DNA of 64,000 nucleotides from Antarcticimicrobium luteum (GCF_004358185.1 NZ_SMUV01000057.1:21308-85307), one strand, 5' to 3'. Positions 30,410 through 40,536 are shown, numbered from the stretch's first letter. Notes: generated from the sequence alone by a model not told the origin. Made by a program: numbers and translations.

Positions 30410-32569
30410 ATGCAAGACCCAGAGATCACTCCGGAGCTGATCGAAAGCCACGGCCTGAAGCCCGACGAGTATGAACGCATCCTCGAAATCATCGGGCGCG
30501 AGCCGAGCTTTACCGAACTGGGCATCTTCTCGGCGATGTGGAACGAGCATTGCTCCTACAAATCGTCCAAGAAATGGCTGCGCACCCTGCCCACCGACGG
30601 CCCGCAGGTTATCTGCGGCCCGGGCGAGAACGCCGGCATCGTCGATATCGGCGACGGCCAGGCCGTCGTGTTCAAGATGGAGAGCCACAACCACCCGTCC
30701 TATATCGAGCCCTATCAGGGCGCGGCGACCGGCGTCGGCGGCATCCTGCGCGACGTCTTCACCATGGGCGCGCGCCCCATCGCGGCGATGAACTCGCTCA
30801 GCTTCGGCGAAGTCGATCATCCCCGGACCAAGCGTCTGGTGCATGGCGTGGTCGAGGGCATCGGCGGTTACGGCAACTGTTTCGGCGTGCCCACCGTGGG
30901 CGGCGAGGTGCGGTTCCACCCCGCCTATAACGGCAACTGCCTGGTCAACGCCTTTGCCGCCGGCCTCGCCGATGCCGACAAGATCTTCTATTCCGCCGCT
31001 TCGGGCGTCGGCATGCCGGTGGTCTATCTCGGGGCCAAGACCGGCCGCGACGGCGTCGGCGGCGCCACCATGGCAAGCGCCGAGTTCGACGATACCATCG
31101 AGGAAAAGCGCCCCACCGTTCAGGTCGGCGATCCGTTCACCGAAAAGCGCCTGATGGAGGCGACGCTGGAGCTGATGCAGACCGGCGCGGTGATCTCGAT
31201 CCAGGACATGGGCGCGGCGGGCCTGACCTGCTCGGCCGTCGAGATGGGCGACAAGGGCAAGCTGGGCGTACGGCTGGACCTGGAAAAGGTGCCCTGCCGC
31301 GAAGAGGGCATGACCGCCTATGAGATGATGCTGTCCGAAAGTCAGGAGCGCATGCTCATGGTGCTGCGCCCCGAAAAAGAGGCCGAAGCGCGCGCGGTAT
31401 TCGACAAATGGGATCTCGACTTTGCCATCGTCGGCGAGACCATCGCCGAGGACCGCTTTCTCATCATGCACCACAACGAGGCCAAGGCCGACCTGCCGCT
31501 GTCGAAACTCTCGTCCGAGGCGCCCGAATACGACCGCCCCTGGGTGGAAACGCCGGCGGCCGACCCGCTGGGCGACGTGCCGCAGATCGACCCGATCGAC
31601 GGGCTGCGCGCGCTGATCTGCTCGCCGAACTACGCGGCGAAACAATGGGTCTATGAGCAATATGACACCATGGTGATGGCCGACACCGCCCGCACCCCGG
31701 GTCTGGGCGCGGGCATCGTGCGGGTCCATGACAGCGGCAAGCTGCTGGCCTTCACCTCGGACGTGACGCCGCGCTATGTCAAAGCCAACCCTGTCGAGGG
31801 CGGCAAGCAGGCGGTGGCCGAGGCCTATCGCAACCTCACCGCCGTGGGCGCCACCCCGCTGGCCACCACCGACAACCTGAACTTCGGCAACCCCGAAAAG
31901 CCCGAGATCATGGGCCAGTTCGTCGGCGCCATCAAGGGTATCGGCGCGGCCTGTTCGGCGCTGAACATGCCGATCGTGTCGGGCAACGTGTCGCTTTACA
32001 ACGAGACCGACGGTCAGGGCATCCTGCCGACCCCCACCATCGGCGCGGTCGGTCTGATCGCCAGCGAGGCCGATGTCATCGGCACCACCGTGCGTGAGGG
32101 GCATGTCGCCCTTCTGGTCGGCGAGACCTCCGGTCACCTGGGTCAGTCCGCCCTGCTGGCCGAGGTGTTCAACCGCGAGGACGGCGATGCGCCCAGGGTC
32201 GATCTGGAGGCGGAAAAGCGCAACGGCGATTTCATCCGCGCCAACCGCGCGCTGATCACCGCGTGTACCGACCTGTCCGATGGCGGGCTTGCGCTGGCCG
32301 CCTTCGAGCTGGCCGAAGGCTCCGGCGTCGGGGTGCATCTGGACTCGGGCGCGACCGATGTGCTGTTCGGCGAGGATCAGGGCCGCTATCTCATCGCCTG
32401 CAACTTCGATCAGGCCGAGGCGCTGATGATCGAGGCGGGCAAGGCCGGGGTGCCGATCTCGTCGGTTGGACGATTCACCGGGGACTCTGTACGGTTCGAC
32501 GGCGTCGACGCGCCGCTGGCGGAGTTGTCGGCGCTCTACCGTAGCAGTTTCGAGCAGACCCTGGGCTGA
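30410..32569 (+). CDS. purL: Phosphoribosylformylglycinamidine synthase subunit PurL
   Basis: PurL uses ATP and PurQ-derived ammonia to make formylglycinamidine ribonucleotide. The 719-residue length is that of the small PurL type that needs PurS and PurQ. Visible features are the catalytic region '[14 protein letters not shown]', '[12 protein letters not shown]', '[22 protein letters not shown]' and the glycine-rich '[10 protein letters not shown]'. It begins a plus-strand group with bolA and grxD, an arrangement common in alphaproteobacteria. Confidence 0.96.
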   Translation: MQDPEITPELIESHGLKPDEYERILEIIGREPSFTELGIFSAMWNEHCSYKSSKKWLRTLPTDGPQVICGPGENAGIVDIGDGQAVVFKMESHNHPSYIEPYQGAATGVGGILRDVFTMGARPIAAMNSLSFGEVDHPRTKRLVHGVVEGIGGYGNCFGVPTVGGEVRFHPAYNGNCLVNAFAAGLADADKIFYSAASGVGMPVVYLGAKTGRDGVGGATMASAEFDDTIEEKRPTVQVGDPFTEKRLMEATLELMQTGAVISIQDMGAAGLTCSAVEMGDKGKLGVRLDLEKVPCREEGMTAYEMMLSESQERMLMVLRPEKEAEARAVFDKWDLDFAIVGETIAEDRFLIMHHNEAKADLPLSKLSSEAPEYDRPWVETPAADPLGDVPQIDPIDGLRALICSPNYAAKQWVYEQYDTMVMADTARTPGLGAGIVRVHDSGKLLAFTSDVTPRYVKANPVEGGKQAVAEAYRNLTAVGATPLATTDNLNFGNPEKPEIMGQFVGAIKGIGAACSALNMPIVSGNVSLYNETDGQGILPTPTIGAVGLIASEADVIGTTVREGHVALLVGETSGHLGQSALLAEVFNREDGDAPRVDLEAEKRNGDFIRANRALITACTDLSDGGLALAAFELAEGSGVGVHLDSGATDVLFGEDQGRYLIACNFDQAEALMIEAGKAGVPISSVGRFTGDSVRFDGVDAPLAELSALYRSSFEQTLG

Positions 32570-32659
32570 GACCGCCCGGGACCGGGGTTGCGCGGCGGCG
32601 CCTTGCGCGCCAGCCGTCGTCGCCCTACATCTGGACCAACACCAACAGGAGTTTGCCGC

Positions 32660-32902
32660 ATGGCGATTCAGGCCCATGAAATCGAAGCGTTGATCCGCAA
32701 CGCCTTTCCCCAAGCCAAGATCACCATCACTGATCTGGCCGGGGACGGTAATCACTATGCCGCCGAGGTGATCGACGAAAGCTTCCGCGGCCAGAACCGG
32801 GTACAGCAGCAGCGCGCGGTCTATGCCGCGCTCAAGGGCAAGATGGATGGCGCCCAGGGCGAATTGCACGCCCTGGCACTGACCACCAAGGCCCCCGACT
32901 GA
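32660..32902 (+). CDS. BolA-family protein
   Basis: An 80-residue BolA-like protein. It has the conserved '[34 protein letters not shown]' segment; the histidine after GN is a likely iron-sulfur ligand. BolA proteins pair with monothiol glutaredoxins to hold and pass [2Fe-2S] clusters. The grxD gene is the next gene, 47 bases downstream, which supports that job. The ATG has an AGGAG site. Confidence 0.9.
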   Translation: MAIQAHEIEALIRNAFPQAKITITDLAGDGNHYAAEVIDESFRGQNRVQQQRAVYAALKGKMDGAQGELHALALTTKAPD

Positions 32903-32949
32903 CGTTTTCTGACCCCATCCAGACATCCCTCCCGCATGGAGACCAAGAC

Positions 32950-33312
32950 ATGACAGACGCAGCAGACCGTATTCAGGATCTCATCAGCAGCAACGACGTG
33001 GTGCTTTACATGAAGGGCACCAAAGAGATGCCGCAATGCGGTTTTTCGAGCCGCGTGGCCGGCGTGCTGAACTACATGGGCGTGGATTTCGCCGATGTGA
33101 ACGTTCTGGCCGATGACGCCATCCGCGAGGGCGTCAAGGCGTTCTCCGACTGGCCGACCATCCCGCAGCTTTACGTCAAGGGCGAGTTCGTCGGCGGTTG
33201 CGACATCATCACCGAGATGACGCTGTCGGGCGAGCTGGATCAGCTTTTCGACGACAAGGGCGTGGCCTATGACAAGGACGCGGCCGACAAGATCCGGGAA
33301 GCCAACGGCTGA
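32950..33312 (+). CDS. grxD: Monothiol glutaredoxin, Grx4 family
   Basis: A 120-residue monothiol glutaredoxin with the active site CGFSS, '[19 protein letters not shown]' and the C-terminal glutathione-binding region. It carries [2Fe-2S] clusters, probably with the BolA protein encoded just upstream. An AAGGAG-poor but GGAG-containing leader precedes the ATG. A strong terminator follows. Confidence 0.95.
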   Translation: MTDAADRIQDLISSNDVVLYMKGTKEMPQCGFSSRVAGVLNYMGVDFADVNVLADDAIREGVKAFSDWPTIPQLYVKGEFVGGCDIITEMTLSGELDQLFDDKGVAYDKDAADKIREANG

Positions 33313-33338
33313 TCCGGCGCGTGATCTTGTGATGCATC

Positions 33339-33366
33339 AAGGGGGCCCTTCGGCCCCCTTTTTTTT
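33339..33366 (+). terminator. Terminator after grxD
   Basis: A 9-bp stem (33339-33347 with 33352-33360) with a four-base CTTC loop is followed by TTTTTT. It ends the purL-bolA-grxD transcript. Confidence 0.92.
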
Positions 33367-33475
33367 GCGCGTATCCGCCGAAATTGCACCGAAGCACCAG
33401 CCGGATGCTTACCCGCCCGGACGGGCTCTGACGCCCGCCCGACACGGCCTCATTCCCAAGGCTTTGGGTGGTCTC

Positions 33476-33871
33476 TCACCCCGCCGATTTCTCCTCGATC
33501 TCGGCGGCCAATGCCTCGGCCCTGGCGGCGAGTTCGGCCAGTGTATCGGTGACCGAGTTCGGAACCACCGGCACCTCGACCTTTTCCGGCACAGGCGCCG
33601 GCGTTGCCCGCAGCTGGGCCAATTCGGCGTCGCGCTCGGCCAGCTGCGCCTCGACCTCCTTGATGCGGTCCTCGACCGCCGCCGTCTTGTCGGCCAGCAT
33701 CAGCCCTGCCATCAGCAGCATCCGCCCCTCGGGCATGCGGCCGATCTGATCAGACAGAACCCGGGCCTCGTCATCCAGCATCTTGGCGGCGGAATGCAGA
33801 AAGCTTTCCTCGCCCTCCTGGCAGGAGACATCGAAATCGCGCCCACCGATATGGATCGTTACCTCAGGCAT
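33476..33871 (-). CDS. zapA: Cell division protein ZapA
   Basis: ZapA binds FtsZ and bundles its filaments at the division site. The 131-residue protein has the family's N-terminal head (VTIHIGGRDFDVSCQEGEE, 'AAKMLDDEARVLSDQIGRMPEGRMLLMAGLMLADK') and then a long coiled coil. It is longer than the E. coli protein because of an Ala/Glu tail. Its ATG overlaps the upstream stop as TGATG, so it is coupled to the coiled-coil gene. Confidence 0.9.
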   Translation of the reverse strand: MPEVTIHIGGRDFDVSCQEGEESFLHSAAKMLDDEARVLSDQIGRMPEGRMLLMAGLMLADKTAAVEDRIKEVEAQLAERDAELAQLRATPAPVPEKVEVPVVPNSVTDTLAELAARAEALAAEIEEKSAG

Positions 33872-34560
33872 CACCCTTCCTCCCCTTCCGGCAGGCTCAC
33901 CGCATTGGCCAGCAGCGGCTCCAGCCGCGCCAGGATCGCGCCGGCCTCGGCGGCATCGGTCGCCCGCGCGGCGCGCAGTCCCTCCAGCTCGGCCAGCATC
34001 GCCTTGTTGATCAGGCTGGGTTCGCCCACCGAGGCCTCGTTCGCCTCGCGCAGGGTGGCGTTGACCGCGCGCAGCTGATCGTTGGACTGGCGCAACCGCT
34101 GCACATCCATATCGAGCCGCGCCGCCGTCTCCGCCTGTTTGGCAAGCTGCGCCTGCAACGCGTCGATCTCGGCCCCGGTCGCATCGGATTGCGTGCTTTC
34201 GGCAAGGTCGGCCTTCAGCCGCTCGACCTCTTGGCGCAGCGCATCGGCCTGCCCGGTGTCGGCCTGCGCCTCGGCCAGACTGGCCTTGAGTGCCGCAACC
34301 TCCGCTTTCAGCGCGTCGAGATCCTCGGCGCCGGCGACCTGCGCCTGAAGCCCGGCGATTTCCTCGGCATGTTTTTCCTTGATCCGCTTGAGCCGCTCTT
34401 CAAGCTGGGCGGTGACCAGTCTTTCCTCTTCCAGCGCCGCGGCCAGATCCCCATCCGCCGGGTCCGGCGCACCGGCGTTTGCGGACAAGGCGCCCAGCCC
34501 GGCCTGAATCCGTTCCATCGCGGCCGTGATCCGGCTCTCTAATTCATCTAACTGGCTCAT
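33871..34560 (-). CDS. Coiled-coil protein upstream of zapA
   Basis: A 229-residue hypothetical protein that is almost wholly coiled coil, rich in Ala, Glu, Leu and Gln with heptad pattern from about residue 45 to 200. There is no signal peptide or membrane span. The ATG at 34560 follows a GAAGGTAAGGGG site; the longer open frame to 34680 has no support. Its TGATG coupling to zapA suggests a partner in FtsZ ring organisation. No known family was recognised. Confidence 0.72.
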   Translation of the reverse strand: MSQLDELESRITAAMERIQAGLGALSANAGAPDPADGDLAAALEEERLVTAQLEERLKRIKEKHAEEIAGLQAQVAGAEDLDALKAEVAALKASLAEAQADTGQADALRQEVERLKADLAESTQSDATGAEIDALQAQLAKQAETAARLDMDVQRLRQSNDQLRAVNATLREANEASVGEPSLINKAMLAELEGLRAARATDAAEAGAILARLEPLLANAVSLPEGEEG

Positions 34561-34817
34561 GCCCCTTACCTTCTCATGCGGTTGGTTCCACCACGTTGCC
34601 GGGCCGGCGCCGGGCGGCGTTCGCTGCCGCGAATCGCGCCGCTGGCCGGTTGGCGTCCAGTCTATCGAAACCGCCGGCAAAATACCCCCCCTTTGGTTTC
34701 AAGTACTTGAACGATAGACCTGATGTGCATGGCGCTATGTACCGCGCCCAAGCTTGATCTTTGACCCCCGGCTGTTATTGAGCGGCCTATCTGCCCGCAA
34801 CGCCAGAGGAAACACTC

Positions 34818-36842
34818 GTGGATTTGACCGCCCTGCGCACCGCCCATCCCGATCACTGGAACAAGGCCGCCGCCATCCGCACGCTGACGCTCGATGCGGT
34901 CGCAGCCGCAAATTCCGGCCATTCCGGCATGCCGATGGGCATGGCCGACGTGGCAACCGTGCTGTTCGAAAAGCACCTGAAATTCGATGCCGCCGCACCC
35001 GACTGGCCCGACCGCGACCGGTTTATCCTGTCGGCCGGCCATGGTTCCATGCTGCTTTATTCGCTGCTCTATCTCACCGGCTATCCGGAGATGACGCTGG
35101 AGCAGATCAAGAATTTCCGCCAGTGGGGCGCGATCACCGCCGGCCACCCCGAATACGGCCATGCGCCGGGAATCGAGACCACCACCGGCCCGCTGGGACA
35201 GGGCATCGCCAATGCCGTCGGCTTTGCCATGGCCGAGGAAATCCAGCGCGCCCGCTACGGCAAGAAGGTCGTGGATCACCATACCTATGTCATTGCCGGC
35301 GACGGCTGCCTGATGGAGGGTATCAGCCAGGAGGCGATCGGCCTGGCCGGCCGTCACCGGCTGGGCAAGCTGATCGTGCTGTGGGACAACAACAACATCA
35401 CCATCGACGGCACCGTCGATCTGTCCGACCGGACCGATCAGGTGCAGCGGTTCCGCGCCTCGGGCTGGCATGTGCAGGAAATCGACGGCCATGATCCAGA
35501 GGCCATCGACGCCGCGCTGGAAAAGGCCAAGGCGACCAAGAAGCCCTCGATGATCGCCTGCAAGACCCATATCGCGCTGGGTTCTTCGGCGCAGGACACC
35601 TCCAAGGGTCATGGCGCGCTGACCGATCCGCAGCTGATCGCGGATGCCAAGGCAGCCTATGGCTGGCACTCGGCCCCGTTCACCATTCCCGACACCATCA
35701 AGGCGGAATGGGAACACATCGGCCAACGCGGTTCGGTCGAGCGTGCCAATTGGGAGGTCCGCTTTGCAGGCCTTTCCGAGCGGCGCCAGGCCGAGTTCAA
35801 CCGCGCCTACGCGCTCGACGTGCCCAAGCGGCTTTCCGCCACCATCCGCGCGCTGAAGAAACAGGCCACCGAGGCAAGGCACAAGCTGGCCACCCGGGCC
35901 AGTTCGGAAATGGTGCTGGAGGTGGTGAACCCGCTGATGCCGGAAACCGTGGGCGGCTCGGCCGACCTGACCGGGTCGAACAACACCAAGACCGGCGATC
36001 TGGGCGTCTTCATGCCCGAGAACCGCAAGGGGCGTTACGTGCATTGGGGCATCCGCGAACATGGCATGGCGGCGGCGATGAACGGCATGGCGCTGCATGG
36101 CGGGTTGCGCCCCTACAGCGGCACCTTCATGGCCTTCACCGACTATGCCCGCCCGGCGATGCGACTGGCGGCGCTGATGCGGATCCCGACCGTCTTTGTC
36201 ATGACCCATGACAGTATCGGGTTGGGAGAGGACGGCCCGACCCACCAACCGGTGGAGCATCTGGCGATCTCCCGCGCGACGCCGAACACCTATGTGTTCC
36301 GCCCCGCCGACACGGTGGAAACGGCAGAGGCCTGGGAACTGGCGCTGACGTCCAAGGAAACGCCCTCGGTGCTGTCGCTGACCCGTCAGGGTGTGCCGAC
36401 GGTGCGGCTGGAGCACAAGGTGAACAACCTGACCGCCCGGGGCGCCTATGTGCTGGCCGATGCGGAGGGCAAGCGCGAGGCGATCCTGATCGCCACCGGT
36501 TCCGAGGTGTCCATTGCGCTATCCGCGCGCGAGGCGCTGCAGGCGGCGGGCATCGGCACCCGCGTGGTCTCCATGCCCTGCATGGAGCTGTTTGCGGAAC
36601 AGGACGAGGCCTATCGCCGCAAGGTTCTGCCGGCCGGTCCGGTGCGCGTCGGCGTCGAGGCGGCGGTCCGCGCCGGCGGCTGGGACCGATGGCTGCTGGG
36701 CGAGCGCGGCCGCGAGGCCAAGGCCGATTTCGTCGGCATGGACAGCTTCGGCGCCTCGGCGCCGGCGAATGTGCTCTACGAGAAATTCGGCATCACCGCC
36801 GAGGCCGTGGCCGGCAGGGTCAAGGCGCTGCTGGCCAAGTAA
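34818..36842 (+). CDS. tkt: Transketolase
   Basis: Transketolase moves two-carbon units between sugar phosphates in the pentose phosphate pathway, using thiamine diphosphate. The 674-residue protein has '[11 protein letters not shown]', '[22 protein letters not shown]', the TPP motif '[13 protein letters not shown]...NNNITIDG', and '[19 protein letters not shown]'. The start is a GTG at 34818 with an AGAGGAAAC site. Single gene with its own terminator; the gap to the divergent coiled-coil gene is 257 bases and must hold both promoters. Confidence 0.95.
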   Translation: MDLTALRTAHPDHWNKAAAIRTLTLDAVAAANSGHSGMPMGMADVATVLFEKHLKFDAAAPDWPDRDRFILSAGHGSMLLYSLLYLTGYPEMTLEQIKNFRQWGAITAGHPEYGHAPGIETTTGPLGQGIANAVGFAMAEEIQRARYGKKVVDHHTYVIAGDGCLMEGISQEAIGLAGRHRLGKLIVLWDNNNITIDGTVDLSDRTDQVQRFRASGWHVQEIDGHDPEAIDAALEKAKATKKPSMIACKTHIALGSSAQDTSKGHGALTDPQLIADAKAAYGWHSAPFTIPDTIKAEWEHIGQRGSVERANWEVRFAGLSERRQAEFNRAYALDVPKRLSATIRALKKQATEARHKLATRASSEMVLEVVNPLMPETVGGSADLTGSNNTKTGDLGVFMPENRKGRYVHWGIREHGMAAAMNGMALHGGLRPYSGTFMAFTDYARPAMRLAALMRIPTVFVMTHDSIGLGEDGPTHQPVEHLAISRATPNTYVFRPADTVETAEAWELALTSKETPSVLSLTRQGVPTVRLEHKVNNLTARGAYVLADAEGKREAILIATGSEVSIALSAREALQAAGIGTRVVSMPCMELFAEQDEAYRRKVLPAGPVRVGVEAAVRAGGWDRWLLGERGREAKADFVGMDSFGASAPANVLYEKFGITAEAVAGRVKALLAK

Positions 36843-36867
36843 GCCACGCAGACAGCGAGACATGAGA

Positions 36868-36898
36868 GAGGGGCCGCGCGGCCCCTCTTTTCTTTTTT
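36868..36898 (+). terminator. Terminator after tkt
   Basis: An 8-bp stem (36868-36875 with 36880-36887) and four-base loop followed by TTTTCTTTTTT, 26 bases after the tkt stop. Confidence 0.92.
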
Positions 36899-36909
36899 CA
36901 ATGCTCGAA

Positions 36910-37039
36910 GGGCCGCGCCCGACCCTGGGTGGCGCAGCCCGACGTCTGAACGCCCCGAGGCAAGATCGTTCTGCTGAACGGGGCTTCGGTGCATACGATC
37001 AACGATGCGCCCTCCCGGGGGGAGGGTCGGGCGCGGCCC
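36910..37039. repeat. 17-bp perfect inverted repeat spaced by 96 bases
   Basis: The arms are 36910-36926 and 37023-37039 (GGGCCGCGCCCGACCCT and its complement). The region between holds smaller complementary pieces, so the whole could fold into one branched hairpin. It lies between the tkt terminator and the end of the methyltransferase gene, with no gene of its own. It resembles a REP/MITE-like palindromic element. Confidence 0.6.
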
Positions 37040-37094
37040 GGCCTGGACGGCCGGGCGACAGAAGCCAAATGTTCCTTCAGCTTCAAGGCGGGCC

Positions 37095-37694
37095 TCACCC
37101 CGGTTTCCGCGCCACCAGATCGACCAGCGCCGAGCGGCCCGAATGCCCCTCTCCCTCGTCGATCTCAGCGTCGTAGTCCGCCAGCCGCAGGATCTCCCAG
37201 CCGTCGAAGGCGGCGCGCAGGAGGGCCTCGGTGTACATATTCTCGGCATTGGGCGGTCCGCCGGTGCCATAATCCACCTGACGCGGCGCATAGCCATGCA
37301 GCAGCAGCAGCCCGCCCGGCGCCACCGCCCGGGCCATCCAGCCGAATAGGCGGTCGCGCAGCTCCGGCGGGGCGAACTGGATGAAGACGCCGACCACCGC
37401 GTCATAGGGCTGGCTCCAGTCCCACGCCTCGATCCCGGACTGGTGGAAATCCACCGATACGCCCTTCTCCGCCGCCAGCGCCCGCGCCTTGTCCTGCGCC
37501 ACCGGCGACGCGTCAAAGGCCGTCACCCGATGCCCGAGTCCCGCCAGATAAACCGAATTGCGCCCCTCTCCATCGGCCACGCAGAGCACCCGCGACCCAG
37601 GCGACAGCGCACCGGCCTGCGCGCGCAAGAACGCCGCAGGCTCGGTTCCGAACAGATACCCCGGCCGCTCAAAACGTTGATCCCAAAACGACAT
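37095..37694 (-). CDS. Class I SAM-dependent methyltransferase
   Basis: A 199-residue methyltransferase. The start 'FWDQRFERPGYLFGTEPAAFL' and SAM motif I 'RVLCVADGEGRNSVYLAGLGHRVTAFDASP' match the TehB/thiopurine-like group. 'YDAVVGVFIQFAPPELRD' is the post-I region. The substrate is unknown; related proteins act on small thiols, tellurite or other small molecules. The ATG at 37694 has a GGAGGG site; ten upstream codons were not included. Confidence 0.85.
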   Translation of the reverse strand: MSFWDQRFERPGYLFGTEPAAFLRAQAGALSPGSRVLCVADGEGRNSVYLAGLGHRVTAFDASPVAQDKARALAAEKGVSVDFHQSGIEAWDWSQPYDAVVGVFIQFAPPELRDRLFGWMARAVAPGGLLLLHGYAPRQVDYGTGGPPNAENMYTEALLRAAFDGWEILRLADYDAEIDEGEGHSGRSALVDLVARKPG

Positions 37695-37764
37695 CCCTGC
37701 CCTCCGATTATTGACCCGTTGCAAAGGGATGTGGGCTTTCGTCGCTGACGATCAAGACAACGGC

Positions 37765-38844
37765 TCAGAACAGCGGCAACTGATCCCCCGGCCCCGGCGG
37801 CACCGCGAAGAGATCGGTGCGCAGCGGCGGCGCGGTCCCGTCCAGCCCGACCCGCCGCGCCGCGGCCCTGAACCGTTGCGCGATCACCCGGGCATATTCC
37901 CCCTCGCCCCGCATCCGGTGGCCCCAGCGCGGATCGTAATCGCGCCCGCCGTGCATCTCGCGCAGCCGCGCCATCACCTTTTCCGCCCGCCCCGGCGCGT
38001 GTTCCGCCAGCCACTCCTGCCACAGCGGCGAGACCTCGCGCGGCAGCCGCAGCATGATCCAGCTGGCCGCCTCCGCCCCCGCCTCGCGCCCGGCCTCGAG
38101 CAGCGCCTCGATCTCGTGATCGGTCAGCCCCGGGACGATGGGCGAGGTCATCAGCCGCACCGGCACCCCCGCCCCGCTGAGCCGCCGGATCACCTCCAGC
38201 CGCCGCGCCGGCAGCGGCACCCGCGGCTCCATCCGGCGCGACAGATCGTCGTCCAGCGTCGTGACCGAAATGCCGACCCGCGCCAGCCCCCGCGCCGCCA
38301 TCGGCGCCAATATGTCCAGATCGCGTTCGATCAAAGTACCCTTGGTGACAATGGCGACAGGGTGATTGAACGCCGCCAGAACCTCCAGCGCCGCCCTTGT
38401 GATGCCGCGGTCCCGTTCCAGCGGCTGATAGGGGTCGGTATTGGTGCCGATGGCGATCGGCGCCACCTTGTAGCGTTTCGCCGCCAGTTCCCGCGCCAGC
38501 ACCTCCGGCAGGCCGGGCCGGGCCAGGAGCCGGGTTTCGAAATCCAGCCCCGGCGACAACCCCAGATAGGCGTGGCTGGGCCGGGCAAAGCAATAGGCGC
38601 AGCCGTGCTCGCAGCCGCGGTAGGGGTTCACAGAGCGGTCGAACGGCAGGTCGGGCGAGCGGTTGTAGCTGATCGCGCTACGCACCACCTCGTCGCGCAC
38701 CTCGGTGCGGATCGACGGCTGAATCTCGGGGTCGGCCCAGCCGTCATGCTCATCCACGCGCGCCAGATCATAGCGTCCGGAGCGGTTGCTCGCCGCCCCG
38801 CGCGCCTTGCGCCGCGCCGGCTTTATTGGAATCTCGCAGGTCAT
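37765..38844 (-). CDS. PA0069-family radical SAM protein
   Basis: A 359-residue radical SAM protein related to spore photoproduct lyase. The [4Fe-4S]-SAM motif CxxxCxxC is in 'GCEHGCAYCFARP', and 'IGTNTDPYQPLER' is a family segment. The biochemical role of this family is not settled; similarity to SplB suggests DNA repair. I placed the start at the ATG at 38844. The open frame reaches a TTG at 38862, but that lies inside a LexA box, which argues for the ATG. SOS control is therefore likely. Confidence 0.85.
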   Translation of the reverse strand: MTCEIPIKPARRKARGAASNRSGRYDLARVDEHDGWADPEIQPSIRTEVRDEVVRSAISYNRSPDLPFDRSVNPYRGCEHGCAYCFARPSHAYLGLSPGLDFETRLLARPGLPEVLARELAAKRYKVAPIAIGTNTDPYQPLERDRGITRAALEVLAAFNHPVAIVTKGTLIERDLDILAPMAARGLARVGISVTTLDDDLSRRMEPRVPLPARRLEVIRRLSGAGVPVRLMTSPIVPGLTDHEIEALLEAGREAGAEAASWIMLRLPREVSPLWQEWLAEHAPGRAEKVMARLREMHGGRDYDPRWGHRMRGEGEYARVIAQRFRAAARRVGLDGTAPPLRTDLFAVPPGPGDQLPLF

Positions 38845-38856
38845 GGGAAAAGAATG

Positions 38857-38871
38857 GAACAAAAAGGGAAC
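38857..38871 (-). promoter_or_regulatory. LexA (SOS) box, alphaproteobacterial type
   Basis: On the minus strand this reads GTTC-CCTTTTT-GTTC, an exact match to the alphaproteobacterial LexA consensus GTTC-N7-GTTC. It sits 12 bases upstream of the radical SAM start, where bound LexA would block transcription. Confidence 0.72.
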
Positions 38872-39050
38872 TTATGCAATCGCCCCATGTTCTTCCTGCG
38901 AAATGCTCATTATCAATTCCGCATTTAACAGCCTATGGTCGGTTGCAGCGCCAAGGGTGTCGCAATTGTCGAAGTGTGCACGCCCGCATCTGGCAAGAAA
39001 GACCAAACGGACCAACCGGGATCATCCCGCCAGTCAAGGAACCGCAACGC

Positions 39051-39752
39051 ATGTCCGAAGAAGATGATGACATCATCCTGAGCGAACTCGACGACGAGGA
39101 ACTCGTCCAACAGATGTTCGACGATCTATACGACGGTCTCAGAGAAGAGATCGAGGAAGGCGTCGGCATCCTGCTTGAGCGCGGCTGGTCCCCCTACAAA
39201 GTGCTGACCGAGGCGCTGGTGGGCGGCATGACCATCGTCGGCAACGATTTCCGCGACGGCATCCTGTTCGTGCCCGAGGTGTTGCTGGCCGCCAACGCGA
39301 TGAAAGGTGGCATGGCGATCCTCAAGCCGCTGCTGGTCGAGACCGGCGCGCCCCGGGTCGGCAAGATGGTCATCGGCACCGTCAAGGGCGACATCCACGA
39401 CATCGGCAAGAACCTGGTCTCGATGATGATGGAAGGCGCCGGTTTCGAGGTGGTCGATCTGGGCATCAACAACCCGGTGGAAAGCTATCTGGAGGCGCTG
39501 GAGGTCGAGGATGCGGACATCTTGGGGATGTCGGCGCTGCTGACCACCACCATGCCCTACATGAAGGTGGTGATCGACACCCTGATCGAACAGGGTATTC
39601 GCGACGATTACATCGTGCTCGTCGGCGGCGCGCCGCTGAACGAGGAGTTCGGCAAGGCGATCGGCGCCGACGCCTATTGCCGCGACGCCGCCGTCGCGGT
39701 GGAAACCGCCAAGGAACATGTCGCGCGCAGACACAACGCGATGAGTGCCTGA
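39051..39752 (+). CDS. Corrinoid (B12-binding) methyl-carrier protein
   Basis: A 233-residue protein of the MtbC/MtaC-like corrinoid family. The N-terminal helical cap (residues 20-100) is followed by a B12-binding domain with the cobalt-ligand motif DxHxxG in 'GDIHDIGKNLV', 'SALLTTTMPYMK' and 'VGGAPL'. It carries a methyl group between a substrate methyltransferase and a second acceptor. The methyltransferase itself is not adjacent. A DUF1638 gene follows directly, as is usual for these proteins in roseobacters. The ATG at 39051 has an AAGGA site. Confidence 0.92.
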   Translation: MSEEDDDIILSELDDEELVQQMFDDLYDGLREEIEEGVGILLERGWSPYKVLTEALVGGMTIVGNDFRDGILFVPEVLLAANAMKGGMAILKPLLVETGAPRVGKMVIGTVKGDIHDIGKNLVSMMMEGAGFEVVDLGINNPVESYLEALEVEDADILGMSALLTTTMPYMKVVIDTLIEQGIRDDYIVLVGGAPLNEEFGKAIGADAYCRDAAVAVETAKEHVARRHNAMSA

Positions 39753-39784
39753 CCGTGGTGCGCCGGCGCTCTGCCGGCCGCCCG

Positions 39785-40477
39785 ATGCGGCGGCCCTATG
39801 CGCCGTCGTACCCCGACACCGGAATCTCGGACCGGACCCTGACCGAGGCCGGCCTCCCCGCGCCAGCGCACAAGCCCGGGCGCATCCTGCTGCTGGCCTG
39901 CGGCGCGCTGGCGCGCGAAATCCTCGATCTCAAGGCGCGGAACGGCTGGGACCATCTGGATCTGGCCTGCCTGCCGGCGATCCTGCATAATCACCCCGAG
40001 CGGATCACCGGGGCCGTCGAGGCGGCCATCGCCGCGCATCGGCGCAGCTATGACGATATCTATGTCGTTTATGCCGACTGCGGCACCGGCGGGCATCTCA
40101 AGGCCGCCTGCGACAGGCTCGGGGTCGAAATGGTCGCCGGGCCGCATTGCTATTCCTTCTTCGAGGGCAACGCGCGGTTTGCCGCCCATGACGAGGCGAC
40201 GGCCTTTTATCTGACCGATTTCCTGGTCCGGCAATTCGACGCCTTTGTCTGGAAACCGCTCCGGCTGGACGATCATCCCGAGTTGATGCCGCTGTATTTC
40301 GGAAATTACACCAAGCTGGTTTATCAGGCCCAGTCCGACGACCCTGCGCTGACAGACAAGGCCCGGACCTGCGCCGGGCGTCTCGGCCTCGCCTTCGAGC
40401 GGCGGTTCACCGGCTATGGCGATCTGGAGGCGACGCTGGCGGACTGGGCGAAACGCACCCCCGCGTCCTCCCGCTAA
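39785..40477 (+). CDS. DUF1638 domain protein
   Basis: A 230-residue protein of the DUF1638 family, commonly encoded next to corrinoid methyl carriers and methylamine or betaine methyltransferases. Seen here are 'RILLLACGALAREIL', 'LACLPAILHNHPERI', 'VYADCGTGGHL' and 'GPHCYSFFEG', with cysteines and a histidine suitable for metal or corrinoid contact. I chose the ATG at 39785; GTG codons at 39755 and 39758, right after the corrinoid gene stop, could also start it. Its role is unknown but context ties it to one-carbon metabolism. Confidence 0.83.
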   Translation: MRRPYAPSYPDTGISDRTLTEAGLPAPAHKPGRILLLACGALAREILDLKARNGWDHLDLACLPAILHNHPERITGAVEAAIAAHRRSYDDIYVVYADCGTGGHLKAACDRLGVEMVAGPHCYSFFEGNARFAAHDEATAFYLTDFLVRQFDAFVWKPLRLDDHPELMPLYFGNYTKLVYQAQSDDPALTDKARTCAGRLGLAFERRFTGYGDLEATLADWAKRTPASSR

Positions 40478-40536
40478 CAACATCCCCGGGGAACGCGCGC
40501 GACAGCACGCGGGGGGCTGGCCCCTCGCGGTTCGGC

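Noticed and set aside
33361..33475. Possible 6S RNA next to zapA
   Set aside because: 6S RNA is often near zapA, but this 115-base gap is too short, lacks a recognisable central bubble and has no T-run on the minus strand.
38901..38926. AAATGC-N14-GCATTT inverted repeat upstream of the corrinoid gene, considered as a metal-regulator box
   Set aside because: The arms are short and the spacing does not match Fur, Mur or Irr boxes that I can state with confidence.
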